A stretch of DNA of 62,174 bases from Pseudalkalibacillus berkeleyi (GCF_021608225.1 NZ_JAKIJS010000004.1:1-62174); one strand, 5' to 3'. Positions 8,146-18,713 are shown, numbered from the stretch's first letter. Numbers and translations are program-made. The notes: generated by a model from the letters alone, not told the origin.

Positions 8146-9008
8146 TTCGATGACCCCACTTTCATTATGCGGTCAACGAGGTCTACCGCTTCCTCAATTG
8201 TGTATCCAGCTTCAAGTGTAGTACCGAATTGATCTTGAACCGCCTGAATGAATTTTGTTGATTCTGGAATATCCAAGCCGGCTTCACGAATCTTGTCCTC
8301 TTGCTCGAATATCTCCTTCGGACTTCCTTCCATAAATAAGGTGCCATTTGCCATAACGAAGATCTTGTCAGCATATCGAGCAGCGTCTTCCATACTGTGT
8401 GTAACAAGAATAATGGTAATGTTCTTTTCCTTCTGCAAAGAAATAAATAGTTCCATCATCTCGCGTTGACCACTAGGATCTAAACCAGCTGTTGGCTCAT
8501 CTAAAATTAATACTTCAGGATTCATCGCTAACACACCTGCGATTGCAACTCGACGCATTTGACCTCCGCTCAGCTCAAAAGGTGAGCGTTCCAAATACTC
8601 GTCGTTTAAACCTACAAGCCGAAGCGTTTCCTTTGCTCTATTCTTTGCTGTTTTCTCATCCACACCAAAGTTAAGTGGTCCGAAGCAAATATCCTTTTCA
8701 ATCGTTTCTTCAAAGAGTTGATGCTCTGGATATTGGAACACCATACCAACACGTTTACGAACTTCTTTTAGTTGTTTTGCTTTCTCATTCGCCCTAATCG
8801 TCTTACTCCCTATATGAACAGCCCCTGAGGTCGGTTTCAATAAACCGTTCAAATGTTGAATGAGAGTTGATTTTCCTGAGCCAGTGTGTCCGATAATTGC
8901 ATAGAAACTTCCCGCTGGTACATTTATGGAGACATCATAAAGAGCTCGATGTTCTTTCGGTGTGCCTTCGCTATATATATGTGCTACTTGTTCTGTTGAT
9001 AGTTCCAT
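8142..9008 (-). CDS. ecfA2: ECF transporter ATPase EcfA2
   Basis: 288 residues. ABC ATPase with Walker A Gly-His-Thr-Gly-Ser-Gly-Lys-Ser-Thr, signature Leu-Ser-Gly-Gly-Gln-Met-Arg-Arg, Walker B Leu-Ile-Leu-Asp-Glu-Pro and the switch His in Val-Thr-His-Ser. Pairs with EcfA1 to drive the ECF transporter. Ribosome binding site GGTGG; the start overlaps the end of ecfA1 by 25 bases. Confidence 0.96.
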   Translation of the reverse strand: MELSTEQVAHIYSEGTPKEHRALYDVSINVPAGSFYAIIGHTGSGKSTLIQHLNGLLKPTSGAVHIGSKTIRANEKAKQLKEVRKRVGMVFQYPEHQLFEETIEKDICFGPLNFGVDEKTAKNRAKETLRLVGLNDEYLERSPFELSGGQMRRVAIAGVLAMNPEVLILDEPTAGLDPSGQREMMELFISLQKEKNITIILVTHSMEDAARYADKIFVMANGTLFMEGSPKEIFEQEDKIREAGLDIPESTKFIQAVQDQFGTTLEAGYTIEEAVDLVDRIMKVGSSK

Positions 9009-9823
9009 AACGCATCCACCAATTCTGTTTTTGTTAACGTCGGGTTCGAAAGTTGAATCCCTTTCTCGGTTAACATTTCTTGTACTTTCATCGAGAACGG
9101 TAGCTCAAGTCCAGCCTCTAATAACAAAGCTGTATTTTGAAAGACCTTTCGCGGTTCACCTTCAGCAACCATTTCACCTTGGTTCATCACAATCATTCGA
9201 TCAGATTGAATCGCCTCTTCTAAGTCATGTGTAATCGAAAGAACTGTAATGCCGTCTTTCTCATTTAGCTCACGAATCGTATTGTGTACTTCTTTTCGAC
9301 CTATTGGATCGAGCATACTTGTTGCCTCGTCAAGGATGATGACAGATGGTTTCTGTGCAAGTACGCCAGCGATTGCAACTCGTTGCTTTTGACCACCCGA
9401 TAGTTGATGAGGTTCTTTGTCTTCAAATCCTGTCATTTGTACCTTCACAAGCGCTTCTTCTATTCTTCTGATCATTTCTTCTCGTGGAACACCATTGTTT
9501 TCGAGACCGAATGCAACATCATCCCGGACGGTTGTCCCGACAAACTGGTTATCGGGATTCTGAAATACCATACCGACTTGCTGTCTAATTTCCCAAAGAT
9601 GTTCTTCTTGATCTGTTCTTCTTTCTCCTACGGTTATCGTTCCTTCATCAGGAACGAGCAGACCGTTTAGAAGTTTAGCTAATGTGGATTTACCAGATCC
9701 ATTATGGCCCACAATAGATAGCCACTCCCCGCTTGGTATCGTGATATTCACATTTTTTACTCGGTATGGACCGTCTGTTTCATAACGAAAAGAAACATCC
9801 CGGACGGTGATCAAATCTTTCAT
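8984..9823 (-). CDS. ecfA1: ECF transporter ATPase EcfA1
   Basis: 279 residues (B. subtilis 281). ABC ATPase with Walker A Gly-His-Asn-Gly-Ser-Gly-Lys-Ser-Thr, signature Leu-Ser-Gly-Gly-Gln-Lys-Gln-Arg and Walker B Ile-Ile-Leu-Asp-Glu-Ala. The start at 9823 follows AGAGGAGG by eight bases; a longer in-frame start at 9862 lacks a site. First gene of the ecfA1-ecfA2-ecfT-truA group, separated from rplQ by an unusual 805-base gap. Confidence 0.95.
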   Translation of the reverse strand: MKDLITVRDVSFRYETDGPYRVKNVNITIPSGEWLSIVGHNGSGKSTLAKLLNGLLVPDEGTITVGERRTDQEEHLWEIRQQVGMVFQNPDNQFVGTTVRDDVAFGLENNGVPREEMIRRIEEALVKVQMTGFEDKEPHQLSGGQKQRVAIAGVLAQKPSVIILDEATSMLDPIGRKEVHNTIRELNEKDGITVLSITHDLEEAIQSDRMIVMNQGEMVAEGEPRKVFQNTALLLEAGLELPFSMKVQEMLTEKGIQLSNPTLTKTELVDALWNYQQNK

Positions 9824-9925
9824 TTCTGAATCCTCCTCTAAGCCCGTCACGAACACGCGCACTCAACTCGACTCTTGCTGAAATTCTCATAACACTTTGT
9901 TGCTACCTGCATTGAAATACACTTC

Positions 9926-9970
9926 GCTCTCCACAGACTAGCACAGGACGTGGTGGCTCTAAATCCAAGA
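9926..9970 (-). repeat. decayed 5' half of a Bacillaceae-1-like RNA element
   Basis: The minus strand carries AGAGCCACCACGTCCTGTG, the first hairpin half found in the complete element near 61.77 kb, then diverges. Probably a truncated or recombined copy. Confidence 0.4.
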
Positions 9971-10114
9971 TCATTTATGCAGCTCAATTTGGCCACTGTT
10001 CCCGTAGGAGTCTTGGTGTATTTCAGTAAGGTTTAAAAAGCATTCATCACTTAAAACATCCTATCGACATCCAGTTTTTAATCAAACCCCTTGATTTTAA
10101 ACGAAATTCACGAC

Positions 10115-10197
10115 ACTCCTCGAAAATGAAATTCGCATTTTCTTCGTGCGATGTAACGCTGCCGAAGCTTTCCTTGTCCTGCGGGAATAGCGAGCCA
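10115..10197 (+). repeat. 83-base dispersed repeat, copy 1
   Basis: Identical base for base to the reverse complement of 43949–44031. It contains GAAAATG…CATTTTC arms (hairpin) and a GTCCTGCGGGAATAGCGAGCC segment. It is intergenic with no open frame of its own. Related sequence extends outward at lower identity. Confidence 0.92.
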
Positions 10198-10213
10198 GGC
10201 CCATTAATGGATC

Positions 10214-10273
10214 TTCGACTAATTTCCACCACGTCCTGTGGTGAACGTCGAAGTCAGCACATCCTGTGCAAGT
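10214..10273 (+). ncRNA. Bacillaceae-1-like RNA element, complete copy
   Basis: Outer stem TTCGAC (214–219) / GTCGAA (247–252) encloses hairpin CACCAC-GTCCT-GTGGTG (227–243); a second hairpin GCAC-ATCCT-GTGC follows (257–269); numbers are offsets from 10000. Both loops match RUCCU, the hallmark described for the Bacillaceae-1 motif. The copy near 61.77 kb has the same geometry with a covarying stem pair. No promoter of its own was identified. Confidence 0.72.
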
Positions 10274-10547
10274 GCGGAAAGGGAGTGAATTTCGAAGAAA
10301 TCAAAGGTGCATCAGTTGGCCACATAGATGTGATGTCTAGCTACAGCTCCCAGTCACTTGGATCACTTCAGACTTCCTGCGGCGGCCACAGCCTCCTCGT
10401 CAGTCTTCCAGTGACCTTCGTGACTAACGGGTCGCTTCCGCTTTTCTAAAAGAAAATAAGGCATTCACCATGCCTCTGCAAGGGAATGCCGACCGGAATG
10501 GAACCTTTGTCGCTTTTAACGTTTGTCTGGCTCTATTTCTAGGTACG

Positions 10548-10598
10548 AAAAAAAGGGCATAGAAGCAGTATCTTTAAACGATTCTGTCCCGCCCTTTT
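10548..10598 (-). terminator. rplQ terminator
   Basis: Outer stem AAAAGGGC / GCCC-TTTT with a partly paired interior, then a T-run on the minus strand. It ends the long ribosomal protein transcript after rplQ. Confidence 0.7.
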
Positions 10599-10628
10599 CG
10601 TCGATGTTATTGCACATGAAATTGTTAA

Positions 10629-10991
10629 TTAAACAAGTTCAATAATGACCATTGGTGCACCATCGCCGCGGCGAGGACCAATCTTTTGAATACGAGTATA
10701 ACCACCTTGGCGTTCTTCATAACGAGAAGCGATGTCTGTAAACAGCTTCTGAATAGCGCTTTCTCCAGACTCTTCGTTAGCTACCTCATTACGTACGAAT
10801 GTAGCAGCTTGACGGCGAGCATGAAGGTCACCACGTTTGCCAAGTGTAATCATCTTTTCAACGACAGAACGAAGCTCTTTTGCTTTCGCTTCAGTAGTTT
10901 CGATGCGCTCGTTGATGATGAGATCTGTTGCTAGATCACGGAGTAAAGCTTTTCGTGCTGATGATACACGACCTAACTTTTGATAAGCCAT
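10629..10991 (-). CDS. rplQ: 50S ribosomal protein L17
   Basis: 120 residues, starting Met-Ala-Tyr-Gln-Lys-Leu-Gly-Arg and containing [10 protein letters not shown] and [13 protein letters not shown], all typical of L17. Last gene of the alpha operon, 42 bases after rpoA, with a strong ribosome binding site (AAGGAGGGACC). Confidence 0.98.
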   Translation of the reverse strand: MAYQKLGRVSSARKALLRDLATDLIINERIETTEAKAKELRSVVEKMITLGKRGDLHARRQAATFVRNEVANEESGESAIQKLFTDIASRYEERQGGYTRIQKIGPRRGDGAPMVIIELV

Positions 10992-11033
10992 GAGAGGTCC
11001 CTCCTTCTTTTCTTATTCTATATCTCTACGTTC

Positions 11034-11978
11034 TTATTCTTCGTTACGTAAACCAAGTCCAAGTTCTTCTAACTTCTCCTGGACTTCTTCTAATGACTTC
11101 TTACCAAGGTTCCGAACTTTCATCATGTCTTCTTCAGACTTTTGAGTAAGCTCTTGAACCGTGTTGATGCCAGCGCGTTTCAGACAGTTGTAAGAACGTA
11201 CGGAAAGATCGAGTTCTTCGATCGTCATTTCGAGTACTTTCTCTTTCTGGTCTTCTTCTTTTTCAACCATGATTTCTGCCTTTTGTGCTTGATCTGTCAA
11301 TCCTACGAATATATTTAAATGTTCCGTAACGATCTTAGCTCCAAGCGAAACAGCTTCTTCAGGTCGAATGCTACCATCTGTCCAAACATCGAGGGTTAGT
11401 TTGTCATAGTTTGTAACTTGGCCGATACGTGTGTTTTCAACCTGATAGTTCACACGGGAAACAGGTGTAAAGATCGAGTCAATCGGAATAACACCAATTG
11501 CTTGCTCTTCGGATTTGTTTCCTTCTGCAGGAACATAACCTCTACCGCGTACAGCAGTGATCTTCATTTGAAGATGTGCATCTTTCGACAATGTAGCGAT
11601 ATGAAGATCTGGATTTAACACTTCTACGTCACTGTCGTGTGTTATATCTGCAGCAGTTACAACACCCGGTCCTTGAACATCAATTTCAAGCGTCTTTTCT
11701 TCTTCAGAGTAAATTTTCAACGCTAACTTCTTAAGGCTAAGAATGACAGTCGTTACATCTTCTACGACACCATCAATCGTTGAAAATTCATGTAGCACAC
11801 CGTTAATTTGAACGGATGTTGCTGCAGCTCCTGGAAGGGAAGACAACAGTATACGACGTAAGGAGTTACCTAATGTAATCCCGTATCCACGCTCAAGAGG
11901 TTCAACAACAAATTTCCCATACGTTGCATCGTCACTGAGCTCAACCGTTTCAATTCTTGGCTTTTCGATTTCAATCAT
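11034..11978 (-). CDS. rpoA: DNA-directed RNA polymerase alpha subunit
   Basis: 314 residues, the B. subtilis length. The N-terminal dimerisation domain has the conserved [13 protein letters not shown] segment; a Glu/Lys-rich linker (about 225–240) leads to the C-terminal domain ([10 protein letters not shown]) that binds UP elements and activators. It lies between rpsK and rplQ; a 180-base leader with two hairpins precedes it. Confidence 0.98.
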   Translation of the reverse strand: MIEIEKPRIETVELSDDATYGKFVVEPLERGYGITLGNSLRRILLSSLPGAAATSVQINGVLHEFSTIDGVVEDVTTVILSLKKLALKIYSEEEKTLEIDVQGPGVVTAADITHDSDVEVLNPDLHIATLSKDAHLQMKITAVRGRGYVPAEGNKSEEQAIGVIPIDSIFTPVSRVNYQVENTRIGQVTNYDKLTLDVWTDGSIRPEEAVSLGAKIVTEHLNIFVGLTDQAQKAEIMVEKEEDQKEKVLEMTIEELDLSVRSYNCLKRAGINTVQELTQKSEEDMMKVRNLGKKSLEEVQEKLEELGLGLRNEE

Positions 11979-12009
11979 TCAACAAACCCTCCTTCAAAAC
12001 GTCGAACCT

Positions 12010-12072
12010 CGGCTAGACCCCGTCGTCTAACCGAAAGTCCCTTAATAGGTAGTTCCCGATTAGTAACCTATT
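12010..12072 (-). promoter_or_regulatory. two hairpins in the rpoA leader
   Basis: Hairpin A: CGGTTAGAC / GTCTAGCCG at 12010–12033 with a six-base loop. Hairpin B: AATAGGT / ACCTATT at 12044–12072. A -10-like TATAAT lies at 12108–12113 without a clear -35, so an internal promoter is possible. No T-run follows either stem. Confidence 0.5.
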
Positions 12073-12158
12073 AGTATGCAATGATCAATTATTGTTCATA
12101 CATAACCATTATAGACAGGTTTCCAAATTGTAATACTTAAGGAATGTAACCTTAACGA

Positions 12159-12554
12159 TTATACGCGACGACGTTTTGGTGGACGGCATCCATTATGAGG
12201 AACAGGTGTTGTGTCACGGATCGCTGTTACTTCAAGACCTACTGCTTGAAGTGCACGAATAGCCGCTTCACGTCCAGCACCAGGACCTTTAACTGTAACT
12301 TCGAGGGTTTTCATACCGTGTTCTTGTGCAGTTTTTCCTGCTGTTTCGGCTGCCATTTGCGCAGCAAATGGAGTGGATTTACGAGATCCTCTAAATCCAA
12401 GGTTGCCGGAAGAAGCCCAAGAAACTGCATTCCCGTGAGTATCAGTGATCGTAACGATCGTGTTGTTAAAAGTGGAACGGATATGAGCGATTCCACTCTC
12501 TATATTCTTTTTCACTTTTTTCTTACGAGTATTCGTTTTACGTGGTTTAGCCAT
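12159..12554 (-). CDS. rpsK: 30S ribosomal protein S11
   Basis: 131 residues. Contains [16 protein letters not shown] and the C-terminal [12 protein letters not shown], both diagnostic for S11. Located on the 30S platform near the mRNA exit. 18 bases after rpsM. Confidence 0.98.
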   Translation of the reverse strand: MAKPRKTNTRKKKVKKNIESGIAHIRSTFNNTIVTITDTHGNAVSWASSGNLGFRGSRKSTPFAAQMAAETAGKTAQEHGMKTLEVTVKGPGAGREAAIRALQAVGLEVTAIRDTTPVPHNGCRPPKRRRV

Positions 12555-12572
12555 GTGAGTATACCTCCTTTA

Positions 12573-12938
12573 CTATTTCTTCTTATTCGCTACTGTACGA
12601 CGTGGGCCTTTACGTGTACGTGAGTTGTTTTTCGTGTGTTGTCCGCGAACTGGAAGACCACGACGGTGACGGATACCACGGTAGCTTCCGATCTCGATTA
12701 GACGCTTGATGTTAAGGGAAACTTCACGACGAAGATCTCCTTCAACTTTAAAGCGGTCAACGATATCACGGATTTTTGTCAATTCTTCTTCTGTAAGATC
12801 TCTTACTCGTGTCTCTTCAGAAACACCAGCTTCAGCAAGAATATCTTGAGCAGTAGACTTTCCGATTCCAAATACATACGTTAGTGAAATCACAACTCGC
12901 TTGTCACGAGGGATATCGATTCCTGCAATACGTGCCAT
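12573..12938 (-). CDS. rpsM: 30S ribosomal protein S13
   Basis: 121 residues, beginning [14 protein letters not shown], with the helix-two-turn-helix Tyr-Val-Phe-Gly-Ile-Gly-Lys-Ser region and the basic tail Thr-Arg-Lys-Gly-Pro-Arg-Arg that contacts P-site tRNA. Ribosome binding site AGGAGG. First of the rpsM-rpsK-rpoA-rplQ group after rpmJ. Confidence 0.98.
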   Translation of the reverse strand: MARIAGIDIPRDKRVVISLTYVFGIGKSTAQDILAEAGVSEETRVRDLTEEELTKIRDIVDRFKVEGDLRREVSLNIKRLIEIGSYRGIRHRRGLPVRGQHTKNNSRTRKGPRRTVANKKK

Positions 12939-12959
12939 TTAAGAATGCACCTCCTGTTC

Positions 12960-13181
<222 letters not shown>

Positions 13182-13245
13182 TCACTTCAGTTTAGGCTAA
13201 TTCATACACCTTCAAACAAGCGCTAGGCATAGACTATAAATTATC

Positions 13246-13464
13246 TTACTTGTAACGATACGTGATTCTACCACGTGAGAGATCGTACGGAGATAATTCT
13301 ACAGTTACTTTATCACCTGGCAGAATGCGAATATAATGCATACGAATCTTACCAGAAACGTGAGCTAAGATTTTGTGACCATTTTCAAGCTCCACTCTAA
13401 ACATAGCGTTTGGAAGGGGCTCAATTACGGTACCTTCAACCTCGATTACATCTTCTTTAGCCAT
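13246..13464 (-). CDS. infA: translation initiation factor IF-1
   Basis: 72 residues, an OB-fold protein starting [11 protein letters not shown] and ending Gly-Arg-Ile-Thr-Tyr-Arg-Tyr-Lys, the family's usual ends. It binds the 30S A site during initiation. ATG 13464 follows AAGGGAG; a longer in-frame start at 13485 is not supported. Its first eight bases overlap the KOW-domain gene. Confidence 0.98.
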   Translation of the reverse strand: MAKEDVIEVEGTVIEPLPNAMFRVELENGHKILAHVSGKIRMHYIRILPGDKVTVELSPYDLSRGRITYRYK

Positions 13465-13780
13465 CGATTTGTTCTCCCTTCTCAAGCGTTATTGCTTGAT
13501 CATTCAAGAATTTCGACACGGCGAAACGCAATTTACCGTTTGTTACACGTCCTGTTTCATCGATGCTTCGCTTAACTTCGGGCGAAATATATTGAAACAG
13601 CTCAAGATGATTGATGTTCTTCTTTTTAGCTCGGTCATATTTTCGTTTATCACCGTCAGCAATGAGGACAAATTTCTCGTCCACGATTCCCACAATTACA
13701 TTGATTTGACCAGCGTCCCGCCCCCGCAAAATATGAACGTATTGTCCAATTTGCGGTGCCGGCTCGGATTCACTCACCAT
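13457..13780 (-). CDS. KOW domain RNA-binding protein (YbzG type)
   Basis: 107 residues with an N-terminal KOW/L14e-like fold ([13 protein letters not shown]) and a basic middle ([10 protein letters not shown]). It matches the position of the B. subtilis ybzG product between map and infA. Probably ribosome-associated, by analogy with archaeal/eukaryotic L14e-type proteins; this is inference. It overlaps infA by eight bases. Confidence 0.85.
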   Translation of the reverse strand: MVSESEPAPQIGQYVHILRGRDAGQINVIVGIVDEKFVLIADGDKRKYDRAKKKNINHLELFQYISPEVKRSIDETGRVTNGKLRFAVSKFLNDQAITLEKGEQIDG

Positions 13781-13794
13781 TTATCACCTTCACC

Positions 13795-14540
13795 TTAGGC
13801 TTTTGTTAAGATTTCGTAACCATCTTCAAGTATGGCAATGGTATGCTCGAAATGTGCACAGGTCTTACCATCTTGCGTAACGACAGTCCAATTATCTGCT
13901 AATGTACGAACATATCGTGATCCTGCATTTACCATTGGTTCAATAGCAAGAACCATGCCTGGCTTCAACCTCGGTCCTTTTCCTGGCGGTCCAAAATGCG
14001 GGATTTGCGGATCCTCGTGTAAATTTTGTCCGACACCGTGGCCGACGTATTCACGTACTACCGAAAAGCTCTCTGCTTCAACATACGATTGAATTGCATG
14101 GGAGATATTCGTGAGTCTTTCCCCAGGCTTTGCTTCTGCAAGACCTTTATACAACGATTGTTCGGTTACCTCTAAAAGATGTTGGTTCTCATCGGAGATT
14201 TCTCCGACACCGTAAGTCCAAGCTGAATCCCCATGATACCCGTTATATTTCGCACCGATATCTATGGAAATGATGTCTCCATCTTTCAGCACTTTCTTAC
14301 CAGGAATACCGTGTACAAGTTCTTCGTTAACCGATGCACATATGCTTCCTGTAAAACCATTATAGCCTTTAAAAGAAGGAATTGCATTGTGGCTACGAAT
14401 AAACTCTTCTGCAATTGCATCAAGTTCTTTTGTTGTCACGCCTGGTTTAATGTGCTTCTGGAGTTCCTTATGAGTCAGAGCAACAATTCTTCCAGCTTCA
14501 CGCATGATTTCAATCTCACGCGGTGTTTTAGAAATAATCA

Positions 14541-14541
<1 letters not shown>
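13795..14541 (-). CDS. map: methionine aminopeptidase type I
   Basis: 248 residues. Pita-bread fold with the metal ligands in Ser-Ile-Asp-Ile-Gly, Gly-Asp-Ser-Ala, Gly-His-Gly-Val-Gly, Ala-Ile-Glu-Pro and Phe-Glu-His-Thr. Removes N-terminal Met from nascent proteins. The start overlaps the adk stop by one base (TAATG), with GGAGGG inside the adk end. Confidence 0.97.
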
Positions 14542-15191
<650 letters not shown>

Positions 15192-15226
15192 CTAATCCCT
15201 CCATACGGTCACAAACGTACATTTTC

Positions 15227-15261
15227 AAGAGAAGGGAATACGTTTGATTCCCAGTTCTCTT
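15227..15261 (-). promoter_or_regulatory. intercistronic hairpin between secY and adk
   Basis: Thirteen pairs: AAGAGAA + GGGAAT / ATTCCC + TTCTCTT with a two-base bulge and seven-base loop, starting at the secY stop codon. No T-run follows, so it is not a standard terminator; an RNA processing or stability element is likely. Confidence 0.6.
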
Positions 15262-16550
15262 TACTTAATGAAGCCTTTATAATGACGTTTAATTAATTGG
15301 CTTTCAATTTGTTTCATAGAATCAAGTGCTACACCAACCACAATCAGTAGGCTTGTTCCGCCAATTTGAAGCGACTGTGGTAGTCCTGCGAACTTGATAA
15401 AGAATATTGGCAGGATTGAAACAAGTGCCAAGAAGATTGCGCCAACGAATGTCAAGCGATAAAGGATTCGCACGATATACGTTTCCGTATTCTTACCTGG
15501 ACGGATCCCTGGAATGTATCCACCTTGTTTCTTCAAGTTCTCTGCCATTTGCTCAGGGTTAACCTGAACGAATGTATAGAAATACGTGAATCCGATGATT
15601 AAGGCCGAGTAAACGATCATACCCACCGGCGTTGTATAATCAAAAGTTTCTGTGATAAATCGAGTCACTGCATTCTCACTGAAGAATCCCGCTATAGTTG
15701 GCGGTGCAATAATCAAAGAGATTGCAAAGATGACTGGAATTACCCCTGCAGCGTTTACCTTAATTGGAAGATGAGTTTGTTGTCCTCCAACAGGCTTGTT
15801 GTTTACAACACGCTTTGCATATTGAATAGGTATCTTGCGTAAACCTTGTTGGATGAAGATAACAAACACAGTGACAACAATGACTGCCAACACGATCAGT
15901 AGGCTTTTCACGATACCAATGAACATTGTCTGTTCTGCACCCTCAAATTGAGTAGCGTAGAATTGGTTCACTGCTCCCGGAACGGCAGCAACGATACCAG
16001 CAAAGATCAAAATAGAAATACCGTTTCCTACACCATGTGCTGTGATTTGTTCTCCTAACCACATCAAGAACGCAGTACCTGCAGTTAGAATCAAAGCAAT
16101 TAATAGGTACGTCCCGATATTCGGGTTTGGAATAAGTCCTGGAAACAAGTTATTGAATCCGATTGACATACCGATTGCTTGGATAAATCCTAGCACAATC
16201 GTACCATATCGTGTGAATTGAGCAAGCTTACGCCGCCCTACTTCACCTTGCTTAGACCACTCGGTAAATTTCGGCACAACATCCATCTGTAACAACTGTA
16301 CAATGATTGATGCTGTGATATATGGCATGATCCCCATTGCAAAAATGGAATAGTTTTGCAAGGCTCCGCCACCAAACGTATTCAGAAATCCAAATACGTT
16401 CATTTGATTTTGAAAATCAAGTACTGTTTTGTCTACATTCGGGACTGGAATAAACGTTCCAAGTCGAAAGATGACAAGCATTGCTAGTGTAAATAACACT
16501 TTATTTCTTATATCACTCACGCGCATAATGTTGGAGATTGTACGGAACAT
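15261..16550 (-). CDS. secY: preprotein translocase subunit SecY
   Basis: 429 residues with about ten membrane helices. Conserved Asp-Ile-Arg-Asn-Lys at the N-terminus, the plug region (Gly-Gly-Gly-Ala-Leu-Gln-Asn-Tyr-Ser) and Gly-Ile-Arg-Pro-Gly in the cytosolic loop before helix 9. Forms the protein-conducting channel with SecE (encoded at 43.2 kb) and SecG. The start overlaps the rplO stop by one base. Confidence 0.98.
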   Translation of the reverse strand: MFRTISNIMRVSDIRNKVLFTLAMLVIFRLGTFIPVPNVDKTVLDFQNQMNVFGFLNTFGGGALQNYSIFAMGIMPYITASIIVQLLQMDVVPKFTEWSKQGEVGRRKLAQFTRYGTIVLGFIQAIGMSIGFNNLFPGLIPNPNIGTYLLIALILTAGTAFLMWLGEQITAHGVGNGISILIFAGIVAAVPGAVNQFYATQFEGAEQTMFIGIVKSLLIVLAVIVVTVFVIFIQQGLRKIPIQYAKRVVNNKPVGGQQTHLPIKVNAAGVIPVIFAISLIIAPPTIAGFFSENAVTRFITETFDYTTPVGMIVYSALIIGFTYFYTFVQVNPEQMAENLKKQGGYIPGIRPGKNTETYIVRILYRLTFVGAIFLALVSILPIFFIKFAGLPQSLQIGGTSLLIVVGVALDSMKQIESQLIKRHYKGFIK

Positions 16551-16990
16551 TACAACACCTCAGTATTTCCGCCAGCAGCTTCAATTGCTTCCTTAGCAGA
16601 AGCAGAGAATTTATGAGCTTTGACAGTCAACTTCGTTTCTATCTTACCGTTTCCTAGGATCTTAACTCCGTTTCTCAACTTGCTAATTACGCCAGTTTCA
16701 AGAAGAAGTTCAGGAGTAACTTCTGTTCCTTCTTCAAAACGGTTTAACGTTTCTAGGTTCACAACCGCGTACTCAACGCGAGTAGGGTTTGTGAATCCAC
16801 GTTTCGGTAAACGACGTGCTAGTGGGTTTTGTCCACCTTCGAACCCTGGTCTTACTCCACCGCCTGAGCGTGAGTTTTGACCTTTAGTTCCACGTCCACT
16901 TGTTTTACCGTTTCCAGAACCAATTCCACGTCCAACGCGGTTGCGTTCACGACGAGAACCTTCAGATGGTTTTAGTTCATGAAGTTTCAT
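16550..16990 (-). CDS. rplO: 50S ribosomal protein L15
   Basis: 146 residues from ATG 16990, which has GAGGAGG about eight bases upstream; the ATG three codons earlier is less well placed. Gly-rich N-terminal extension ([11 protein letters not shown]) and Pro-Lys-Arg-Gly-Phe are typical. Ends overlapping secY by one base. Confidence 0.97.
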   Translation of the reverse strand: MKLHELKPSEGSRRERNRVGRGIGSGNGKTSGRGTKGQNSRSGGGVRPGFEGGQNPLARRLPKRGFTNPTRVEYAVVNLETLNRFEEGTEVTPELLLETGVISKLRNGVKILGNGKIETKLTVKAHKFSASAKEAIEAAGGNTEVL

Positions 16991-17023
16991 TATCGGCACC
17001 TCCTCATGATTTGTATCGTCTTA

Positions 17024-17212
17024 TTAAGCATTAGTTTCTTTAACTGTTACAAGGTGAGACACTTTGTTCACCATACCACGAATTGCTTCGTTGTCTTCGT
17101 GTACGACTGTTTGGTGCATCTTGCGCAACCCAAGTGTCTTAACTGTAACACGTTGCTTTTCCGGACGACCAATTAAACTACGAGTGAGGGTGACTTCTAA
17201 TTTCTTAGCCAT
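17024..17212 (-). CDS. rpmD: 50S ribosomal protein L30
   Basis: 62 residues, [13 protein letters not shown] at the N-terminus and Leu-Gly-Leu-Arg-Lys-Met in the middle, the L30 signature. Lies between rpsE and rplO. Confidence 0.97.
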   Translation of the reverse strand: MAKKLEVTLTRSLIGRPEKQRVTVKTLGLRKMHQTVVHEDNEAIRGMVNKVSHLVTVKETNA

Positions 17213-17225
17213 TCAAAATCCCTCC

Positions 17226-17726
17226 TTAACCTAATAGATCTTCAACTGATTTGCCGCGTAATTTCGCAACATCTTCAGCTTTTTTAAGATTTTTTAGTCC
17301 ATTGATAGTTGCACGGACCATGTTAATTGGGTTGTTAGATCCTAGTGATTTAGATAGGATGTCACCAACTCCAGCCAACTCTAGTACCGCACGTACAGGT
17401 CCTCCAGCGATGACTCCTGTACCTTCAGATGCAGGCTTCAACAATACGTTACCTGCTCCGAATCGGCCATTGATTTGGTGAGGAAGCGTTGTACCAACGA
17501 TAGGTACTGTTACTAAGTTCTTCTTAGCGTCCTCAATTGCCTTACGGATTGCTTCTGGTACTTCTTGTGCTTTACCAGTACCGAAACCAACATGCCCGTT
17601 CTTATCTCCTACTACGACAACCGCAGCAAAGCGAAAGCGACGTCCACCTTTAACAACCTTTGCAACGCGGTTAACGGTAACAACACGTTCTTCAAGTTCT
17701 AGTTTGTTTGGATCGATTCCACGCAT
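17226..17726 (-). CDS. rpsE: 30S ribosomal protein S5
   Basis: 166 residues. Double-stranded-RNA-binding-like N-terminal half ([10 protein letters not shown]), then [13 protein letters not shown]. S5 helps decoding fidelity and mRNA entry; the usual spectinomycin-site loop residues look normal. 21 bases after rplR. Confidence 0.98.
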   Translation of the reverse strand: MRGIDPNKLELEERVVTVNRVAKVVKGGRRFRFAAVVVVGDKNGHVGFGTGKAQEVPEAIRKAIEDAKKNLVTVPIVGTTLPHQINGRFGAGNVLLKPASEGTGVIAGGPVRAVLELAGVGDILSKSLGSNNPINMVRATINGLKNLKKAEDVAKLRGKSVEDLLG

Positions 17727-17747
17727 GATTGAGATTCCCTCCTTCTA

Positions 17748-18110
17748 TTAAAATTGTAATCCTGCTTCACGAGCTGCGTCAGCTAATGCTTGAACGCGTC
17801 CGTGATAGATATATCCTCCACGGTCGAATACAACTTCTTTGTGCCCAGCTTCTACTGCGCGCTTAGCAATTGCTTCGCCGACTTTTTTAGCAGCTTCAAC
17901 ATTTCCGCCGTTACCAACTTCTACATCTTTATCAAGTGTAGAGGCAGACGCTAACGTTACTCCGTTTTCATCGTCAATCAACTGAGCATAGATGTGCTTT
18001 GATGAACGGAATACGTTCAAGCGAGGACGTTCTGCTGTTCCGAAGATTGTACGACGTACGCGAGCATGTCGCTTCTTACGCGAAACATTTTTGTCTTGCT
18101 TTGTAATCAT
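17748..18110 (-). CDS. rplR: 50S ribosomal protein L18
   Basis: 120 residues, basic N-terminus ([10 protein letters not shown]) and the C-terminal [12 protein letters not shown] motif. It binds 5S rRNA with L5. Normal spacing to rplF and rpsE. Confidence 0.98.
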   Translation of the reverse strand: MITKQDKNVSRKKRHARVRRTIFGTAERPRLNVFRSSKHIYAQLIDDENGVTLASASTLDKDVEVGNGGNVEAAKKVGEAIAKRAVEAGHKEVVFDRGGYIYHGRVQALADAAREAGLQF

Positions 18111-18142
18111 CCTACGCCACTCCTTTCCGTAATCTTACGTTA

Positions 18143-18682
18143 CTATTTACCAGTCTTACCTTCCTTACGACGAACATATTCTCCTTCGTAACGAATACCT
18201 TTCCCTTTATACGGTTCAGGAAGACGAACAGAGCGAATATTCGCTGCAACAGCACCAACACGTTCTTTATCGATACCTTTTACGATTACTTTCGTATTCG
18301 CAGGTACTTCGATTTCAATTCCTTCTTCAGGAACGATTTCTACAGGGTGAGAGTAACCAACATTCAAGACAAGCTTGTTACCCGTTTTGTTAGCACGGTA
18401 ACCAACCCCAACAAGTTCAAGGGATTTCTCATACCCGTTTGAAACACCGTGGATCATGTTGTCGATTAGACTTACTGTAGTACCGTGTAGAGATTTGTGC
18501 TCTTTGTGATCGCTAGGGCGCTCAACAGTGATTTCATTCTCTACAATATTGATTTTCATATCAGGACTGAAAGAGCGAGTTAGTTCACCTTTAGATCCTT
18601 TAACAGTTACGACGTTCTTGTCATTCTTTTCGACTGTTACGCCGCTTGGAATTTGTAAACGTCTGTTACCTATACGAGACAT
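18143..18682 (-). CDS. rplF: 50S ribosomal protein L6
   Basis: 179 residues, two repeated L6 domains; signature [11 protein letters not shown] near the C-terminus. Located near the factor-binding site of the 50S. Ribosome binding site GGAGGTGCAACTG before ATG. Confidence 0.98.
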   Translation of the reverse strand: MSRIGNRRLQIPSGVTVEKNDKNVVTVKGSKGELTRSFSPDMKINIVENEITVERPSDHKEHKSLHGTTVSLIDNMIHGVSNGYEKSLELVGVGYRANKTGNKLVLNVGYSHPVEIVPEEGIEIEVPANTKVIVKGIDKERVGAVAANIRSVRLPEPYKGKGIRYEGEYVRRKEGKTGK

Positions 18683-18713
18683 TCAGTTGCACCTCCATTC
18701 TTTCTATCTTAAA

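Larger units (their letters stand above)
9824..10628. other. 805-base repeat-rich gap between ecfA1 and rplQ
   Basis: No credible gene. It holds a truncated Bacillaceae-1-like half (near 9950), an 83-base block identical to one near 44.0 kb (10115–10197), a complete Bacillaceae-1-like element on the plus strand (10214–10273), GC-rich hairpin-prone sequence to about 10450 and the rplQ terminator. Open frames on the plus strand here are repeat sequence. Confidence 0.8.

Noticed and set aside
10126-10449. 107-residue plus-strand open frame
   Set aside because: Covers the 83-base repeat and the RNA element; Ser-rich composition is what GC-rich repeat DNA gives.
9824-10628. Riboswitch controlling the ecf operon
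   Set aside because: No known riboswitch core is visible, and the shared ECF module usually is not riboswitch-controlled; the gap is repeats.
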